A DNA stretch of 9,683 nucleotides. It comes from Virgibacillus_F sp049310925. GTDB lineage: Bacteria > Bacillota > Bacilli > Bacillales > Amphibacillaceae. Below the pieces are notes generated by a model, which was given only the letters and a program-made list of their open reading frames with translations, was not told the DNA's origin and did not search any database. Below, one piece after another: positions 6,506-9,683 of the stretch. The position numbers and the translations under genes are program-made. Position 1 is the stretch's first letter. Each line of letters starts with the position of its first letter. The stretch spans positions 1-9,683 of the forward strand of contig NZ_JBMERP010000105.1 in assembly GCF_049310925.1 (NCBI RefSeq), read 5' to 3'.

Positions 6506-7441
6506 ATGAATATAAAAAATCAGCTTAAGATATTAGGGTTAGCACTGTTCTTTTTTTCCTTGCTGCCGTTGCAAACATTTGCTCACAACCCAGAATCAAG
6601 GATAACGGAAGATGGAGGTGTATTTCAACAGTATACCTGGTTTGAAATATTGAATCCACTTTTATTTTTTTCTTTAGTAGTTGTTTACATAGTTTACCTT
6701 CGGGTTATGCGTAAAGTTTCAAATAGTTATACAGGAGAGCGTGATCTTAGGAAAAAAATATCGTTTCTCTTTGGGCTATTAACCATTTATATTTCCTTAG
6801 CAGGTCCGATTTCTATCCTATCTAATAATCTCATATTTAGTGCGCATATGCTCCAGCAAGCGCTGATGTACATTGTCATGCCACCTCTTATATTAGTTGG
6901 CATGCCGCATGTATTTTATCAATTTTTTGATAAAATATTAGTTAAATCAAAGATCTTACGTATATTTAAATCTCCGTTAATTGGCCTACTTTTATTTAAT
7001 GTTCTTTGGTCTTTATATCATATACCAACAATCTATGAATACGTTTGGCAACAATTTATTTTGTTGGAAGTATCGCACCTTGTCATAAATACATCTGCTT
7101 TCTTAATGTGGATCCATGTGTTGGCTCCAGTAGGTCAAATCAACAAAATGTCTTATCTTACGAAAATCGGGTATATGTTTGCGAATGGAATTCTGATTAC
7201 ACCTGCTTGTGCGTTGATTATTTTTGCTCCTGATGTGGTTTATCCATCCGTAAATGAGGCACCACAATTATTTTCATTTTCCACACCACAAAATGATCAG
7301 CAACTAGGGGGAATTATTATGAAACTTGTCCAAGAAATTTCCTATGGAGCTGCGATAACATATATTTTCTCTAAATGGGCGAGGTTAGAAAGGAAAAAGA
7401 ATGCACAAATTGATGAGCTTCCTGTTAGTTCAGTAGAGTGA
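6506..7441 (+). CDS. ctaG: Cytochrome c oxidase assembly factor CtaG (caa3 type)
   Basis: 311 residues. A signal-like N-terminus (about 1-26, ending TFAHN) is followed by six to seven membrane segments. Family features are the first span after FEILNPLLFF, the LAGPISILSNN stretch, the AHMLQQALMY segment with a conserved His in a membrane helix, WSLYHIP with another His, and HLVINTSAFLMWIHVLAP with two more. The CtaG family (caa3_CtaG) is needed in B. subtilis for a functional CuA-containing caa3 oxidase, so the role is copper delivery or assembly at the outer face. No oxidase genes are adjacent, so this may be an extra copy serving another copper protein. Ribosome site AAGGAG at 6491-6496. The stop is TGA followed at once by TAA. 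Confidence 0.9.
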   Translation: MNIKNQLKILGLALFFFSLLPLQTFAHNPESRITEDGGVFQQYTWFEILNPLLFFSLVVVYIVYLRVMRKVSNSYTGERDLRKKISFLFGLLTIYISLAGPISILSNNLIFSAHMLQQALMYIVMPPLILVGMPHVFYQFFDKILVKSKILRIFKSPLIGLLLFNVLWSLYHIPTIYEYVWQQFILLEVSHLVINTSAFLMWIHVLAPVGQINKMSYLTKIGYMFANGILITPACALIIFAPDVVYPSVNEAPQLFSFSTPQNDQQLGGIIMKLVQEISYGAAITYIFSKWARLERKKNAQIDELPVSSVE

Positions 7442-7509
7442 TAATAAATTACTAAAACTAATATTGTTTCTTAAAAAATAAGACTAATAGTTTCATAGGA
7501 GGAGCTTCA

Positions 7510-8286
7510 ATGTCTTTTCAAATCAGAAGAAACTGGTTAATTACTTTTTCGCTTATCACGTTGGGAATTATAACGATTATAAATCAGAGCAATAACACTT
7601 ATGCAGAGAACGATGTTAAAGATGACGGTCTTTTATTAATGCGTACCATGAGTGAAGAAAATATTGAAAGTGAAAAGGTGATTTTAAATTATAGTGGTTT
7701 AGTTAATACCTATAAAGATCCTCTGCAAATACATTCTTTTAAAACAGAACTAGAACAGGCCTTTTCAACCAATCTTTCAATTACTTCGGAACCAGATGAA
7801 AAAAAAGTAATTAAATACCAAGGCCAAAAAGTTGTTTCTTCTGTACCGAACACTAAAATAAAAGTTGCTTTAGCGGGCGTTTTGAATGAAAACAGGGAAT
7901 ATGAAGTGTTTTTAAATGTCTCTTTGCTTAGTAACTCAACAATTAAAAATGACTTTTTCAAAAATTACACTCATCTCAAAAACGCGTTGGATAATGCCTC
8001 TGTAAAGCCTGAAATTATAGTGAATATTCAAGGGAGCTTGGATGAGAAGTTAAGTCATAGCAGTCAAAAACAAATAATAATGGAAATGTTTAAAAACTTA
8101 AATGCTTCTGTTTTTGAAGGGCTAAATGAAAAAGAGGTAATAAGCCTAACTGGTTTTTCAAAAGAACTTAGCTATTCGATAAAAAGTAAAAATCGAATAA
8201 ACATTCAAATTTCTAGTCGTTTTGATGACCTTGCTGGTAAAACTACTTTTACCATTGGCACGCCTATTATCACAATAGAATACTAG
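7510..8286 (+). CDS. YwmB family exported protein (DUF1779/TATA-box-binding-like fold)
   Basis: 258 residues. A basic start and hydrophobic segment (about 9-24) lead to TYAEN near residue 32, a likely signal cleavage site. The remainder resembles Bacillus YwmB: a central alpha/beta domain, the LTGFSKELSYSI region near residue 213 and the characteristic C-terminal GTPIITIEY. The family's function is unknown; the TBP-like label comes from fold similarity, and an exported protein is not a transcription factor. In B. subtilis ywmB lies beside murAA and spoIID. Here it lies outside that setting, so this is probably a paralogue. Strong ribosome site AGGAGGAG at 7497-7504. The 68 bases after ctaG show no clear terminator, so cotranscription with ctaG is likely. 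Confidence 0.8.
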   Translation: MSFQIRRNWLITFSLITLGIITIINQSNNTYAENDVKDDGLLLMRTMSEENIESEKVILNYSGLVNTYKDPLQIHSFKTELEQAFSTNLSITSEPDEKKVIKYQGQKVVSSVPNTKIKVALAGVLNENREYEVFLNVSLLSNSTIKNDFFKNYTHLKNALDNASVKPEIIVNIQGSLDEKLSHSSQKQIIMEMFKNLNASVFEGLNEKEVISLTGFSKELSYSIKSKNRINIQISSRFDDLAGKTTFTIGTPIITIEY

Positions 8287-8597
8287 CTTAGAAATCCCAG
8301 AGATCAACTCAGTCTTTATGCGGGGTTGGCGAAATGTACTTACAAGACGTATTGATCTACTCTGTAACCGACACCTTCACAAATGCCTACATCACGAGCA
8401 AAGTGGATTTTGTAAATTAGTACCAAGCTCAGCATTTCCCATTTATTTTCCTACAGAAATAATAATTTTTAAAAATGGGGAAAATAATTGAATAAAAATA
8501 GAAATAACTAGTAAAAACGCTCAGAATGAGCGTTTTTTAACCTAAAATTTAATTTTTCTTATTCAGCTAAAGCATCGGCTCAATAAGGGGCAAACTT
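8287..8597. other. Gene-free stretch between ywmB-like gene and merR remnant
   Basis: No supported gene. It holds a terminator (8513-8538), an imperfect inverted repeat (TTTCCCATTT near 8436 against AAAAATGGGGAAA near 8470) with a long loop, and a 28-codon open frame at 8334-8420 that I do not recognise. The composition is unlike the flanking genes (local G/C-rich patch around 8330-8400), which may mean it is debris from an earlier insertion, but I see no transposase motif and no terminal repeats. Confidence 0.4.
8513..8538 (+). terminator. Rho-independent terminator, possibly bidirectional
   Basis: A perfect 11-bp stem (8513-8523 with 8527-8537) and a 3-base loop GAA, followed by a T-run on the plus strand and preceded by an A-run. 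It can end transcripts from the ywmB-like gene, about 230 bases upstream, and also transcripts of the merR remnant arriving from the other side. Confidence 0.85.
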
Positions 8598-8869
8598 TTA
8601 GCGAAAAAAAACAAAAGAAAGGTTGATTTCACCCTTGTTCCAATAGTTATTTGAAGTAGCTAAAAGGCTTTTATTTTCTTCAAGAGTAAACCCTAAATCC
8701 TGCGTTCGTTTAATGAATTTAATATCTTCAGCGACTTCTAGATGAAATTTTCTATAACCTGATTCCGTTCGAGGAGGCTCAGAAATTAACCCACGCCTTT
8801 CCTAATACCGAATGGTTGCAATATGACGTTTGCTTCTTTTGCTACTTTGCATATTGTTAATCCTTCCAT
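8598..8869 (-). pseudogene. Decayed, truncated MerR-family regulator
   Basis: On the minus strand an ATG at 8869, with GGAGG (complement of 8876-8880) well placed before it, starts MEGLTICKVAKEANV, the DNA-binding start of a MerR regulator. The frame then slips by a small indel and continues as IATIRY-stop-ERRGLISEPPRTESGYRKF, with an in-frame TAG replacing the second Tyr of the usual RYYERRGL. It runs on through VAEDIKFIKRTQDLGFTLEE and becomes unrelated after about the LL of the KSLL stretch. Only the winged helix-turn-helix and the start of the dimerisation helix remain; the metal-binding C-terminus is gone. The sequence is close to mercury-type MerR of Gram-positive bacteria, but without the cysteines the ligand cannot be read. 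It cannot encode a working regulator. Confidence 0.85.
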
Positions 8870-8880
8870 TTCATCCCTCC

Positions 8881-9066
8881 TCAGTTAATAGTATTTACTC
8901 CGTACCGTAGTACAGGGTCAACAGTAACTTTATCCTTTTTATTTAAATAATCCTGCCGTCGTTTACAAATTTCTATATTTACTTGAGCATAAATCTCTAT
9001 AACCTCTCTCATAAGTTGTATAAGTTCATGATTTATATCCAGTATTACTATATAAATAACATTCAA
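8881..9066 (-). CDS. Doubtful 61-codon ORF, faintly Spo0E-like
   Basis: 61 codons ending in a TGA that merges with the ribosome site of the merR remnant (TGAGGAGG on the minus strand), an arrangement typical of genuine translational coupling. The central part, HELIQLMREVIEIYAQ followed by KRRQDYLNK, faintly recalls Spo0E-type phosphatases (helix, loop, SQELD helix), but the SQELD motif is absent. No clear ribosome site precedes the ATG at 9066. It may be a decayed gene of the same lost cassette, or chance. Confidence 0.25.
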   Translation of the reverse strand: MNVIYIVILDINHELIQLMREVIEIYAQVNIEICKRRQDYLNKKDKVTVDPVLRYGVNTIN

Positions 9067-9196
9067 ATTATCAATGGTTTTAGCGCATCATTTAGCAACA
9101 ACCCTAAATTTATACAATCATTCTAAAATGGGTGTGAGCCGGTAGATTTTCTGTCGAACATATTACTTCCAAGCCTAAGTTTGATGTTTTTTAAAA

Positions 9197-9229
9197 AAAC
9201 ACAAAAACTACACATTTAGTGACTAAACT
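9197..9229 (+). promoter_or_regulatory. Putative response-regulator-dependent promoter P4 (redoxin gene)
   Basis: CACA at 9200-9203 and CACA at 9211-9214 are 11 bases apart, followed after nine bases by the -10 box TAAACT at 9224-9229. The second half, CACATTTAG, is identical to P1 at 21-29. A tract of T then A (9186-9199) lies just upstream. It is preceded by about 120 bases (9067-9185) in which I see no gene. The geometry equals P1-P3, tying the redoxin gene to the same regulator although it lies 5.7 kb away. Confidence 0.55.
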
Positions 9230-9281
9230 AGAGGCTAGGCGATGCTCTAAGAAAAATGCGAAGTAGAAGGGGAACCTGAAT

Positions 9282-9683
9282 ATGAAACAAGAGAATAAAC
9301 AACAAGGGAAAAATAAGAGCTGGATTTTTGGGTTATCCGGAATAGTCGGTTTGATACTGATTTTAGCTGTGCTGGCTTCTATTCAGGAAAAACAAACGTC
9401 TAATATCAATACATCAGGCGTTCCAGTGGGAACTGAGGCACCCGAATTCAACTTACAGTCTACGGAAGGAAACATTTCTTTAGCCGATTATAAGGGGGGA
9501 AATGTTGTACTTTATTTTTATGAAGGCAATGGCTGACAAGCTTGTGTAGATCAGCTAGTTGAGCTGAATAAAAAAATTGAGGAATACGCCGCACAAAATA
9601 CGGTAATATTTGCAGTTACGACAGACCCACTTTCGATGTCCAAACAAATTGTACAGAAATATAACATTCAGATCCCGATTATG
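9282..9683 (+). CDS. Membrane-anchored redoxin with probable selenocysteine active site (UxxC), 3' end outside window
   Basis: The first 134 codons are visible. A basic N-terminus and one membrane anchor (about 15-34) precede a thioredoxin/AhpC-TSA-type domain outside the membrane: GTEAPEFNL (about 50-58), SLADYKGGNVVLYFYEGNG (about 66-84), then codon 85 = TGA, then QACVDQL. Redoxins of this type in Bacilli carry a CxxC after the YFNEG-like turn, so the TGA replaces the first, attacking cysteine, giving U85-Q-A-C88. After the TGA the frame stays open for 49 codons and gives normal redoxin sequence (ELNKKIEEYA, VIFAVTTDP, KYNIQIPIM). A SECIS-like hairpin follows. The ribosome site is AAGGGGAA at 9267-9273. 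The probable role is peroxide or disulfide reduction outside the membrane, perhaps fed by CcdA. The alternative is a nonsense-mutated gene. A conventional caller would end it at 9536. Confidence 0.75.
9551..9567 (+). promoter_or_regulatory. Candidate bacterial SECIS hairpin
   Basis: TCAGCT (9551-9556) pairs perfectly with AGCTGA (9562-9567) around the 5-base loop AGTTG. Twenty bases separate the TGA from the loop, and G is the second loop base. Both match what is known of bacterial SECIS elements read by SelB: a short stem, a small loop with G in its first two positions, and a spacing of roughly 16-37 bases. The hairpin lies inside the coding sequence, as in all bacterial selenoprotein genes. 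Confidence 0.6.

Noticed and set aside
7457..7490. ACTAATA direct repeat and weak A/T hairpin between ctaG and the ywmB-like gene as a terminator or operator
   Set aside because: The stem is only about five A/T-rich pairs without a following T-run, and the repeat is too short in such A/T-rich DNA to mean much.
8334..8420. 28-codon open frame after the ywmB-like gene, as a small gene or transposase remnant
   Set aside because: No ribosome site and no recognisable family on either strand; no terminal inverted repeats or target duplication seen nearby.
9256..9279. Seven-codon ORF (ATG to TGA) with CGA, AGA and AGG codons just before the redoxin gene, as a possible leader peptide
   Set aside because: It contains the redoxin ribosome site itself, has no ribosome site of its own and is short enough to be chance.
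9282..9536. The redoxin ORF taken as a complete 84-aa protein
   Set aside because: It would end in the middle of the thioredoxin fold just before the active-site Cys, while the downstream frame encodes the rest of the domain.

Overview
The window is low-GC DNA with strong GGAGG-type ribosome binding sites, mostly UAA stops and families typical of endospore-forming Bacillaceae (YwmB, caa3-type CtaG, a CcdA / F510_1955 / two-component cluster). A Bacillus-like Firmicute is the best guess; the species cannot be told from the sequence. The left edge cuts just upstream of a promoter and the right edge cuts inside a gene.

Layout. (1) Bases 1-5812 form one co-directional block: two CcdA/DsbD-type membrane thiol transporters (94-1570), a small exported membrane protein, an exported beta-propeller protein of the F510_1955 family, an OmpR-type response regulator with its histidine kinase, two tiny membrane proteins (one with a SHOCT tail) and a methionine-rich secreted peptide, closed by a strong intrinsic terminator. 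(2) Bases 5854-8286 carry a METTL7-like methyltransferase, CtaG (assembly factor for the copper centre of cytochrome caa3 oxidase) and an exported YwmB-family protein. (3) Bases 8287-9196 are a gene-poor scar with a terminator, a decayed merR-type regulator on the minus strand (frameshift plus in-frame stop) and a doubtful 61-codon ORF upstream of it. (4) Bases 9197-9683 hold a promoter and the 5' part of a membrane-anchored thioredoxin-fold (redoxin) gene.

The most notable feature is in the redoxin gene. An in-frame TGA at 9534-9536 sits exactly where the first cysteine of the CxxC active site belongs. The reading frame continues with sensible redoxin sequence to the window edge. A 6-bp hairpin with a small loop whose second base is G lies 15-31 bases after the TGA, as expected of a bacterial SECIS element. 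I read this as a selenocysteine (UxxC) redoxin; a nonsense mutation is the main alternative.

A second notable feature links the blocks. Four promoters (before the first ccdA-like gene, the 79-aa gene, the Met-rich peptide gene and the redoxin gene) share the layout CACA-N7-CAMA-N9-(-10 box), allowing one mismatch. An 11-base direct repeat just upstream of the -10 box is what an OmpR-type regulator would bind, and the cluster encodes such a regulator. The working model is that the kinase senses an envelope condition (copper, thiol or oxidative stress are guesses) and the regulator switches on CcdA-type electron transfer, exported metal-handling proteins and a seleno-redoxin.
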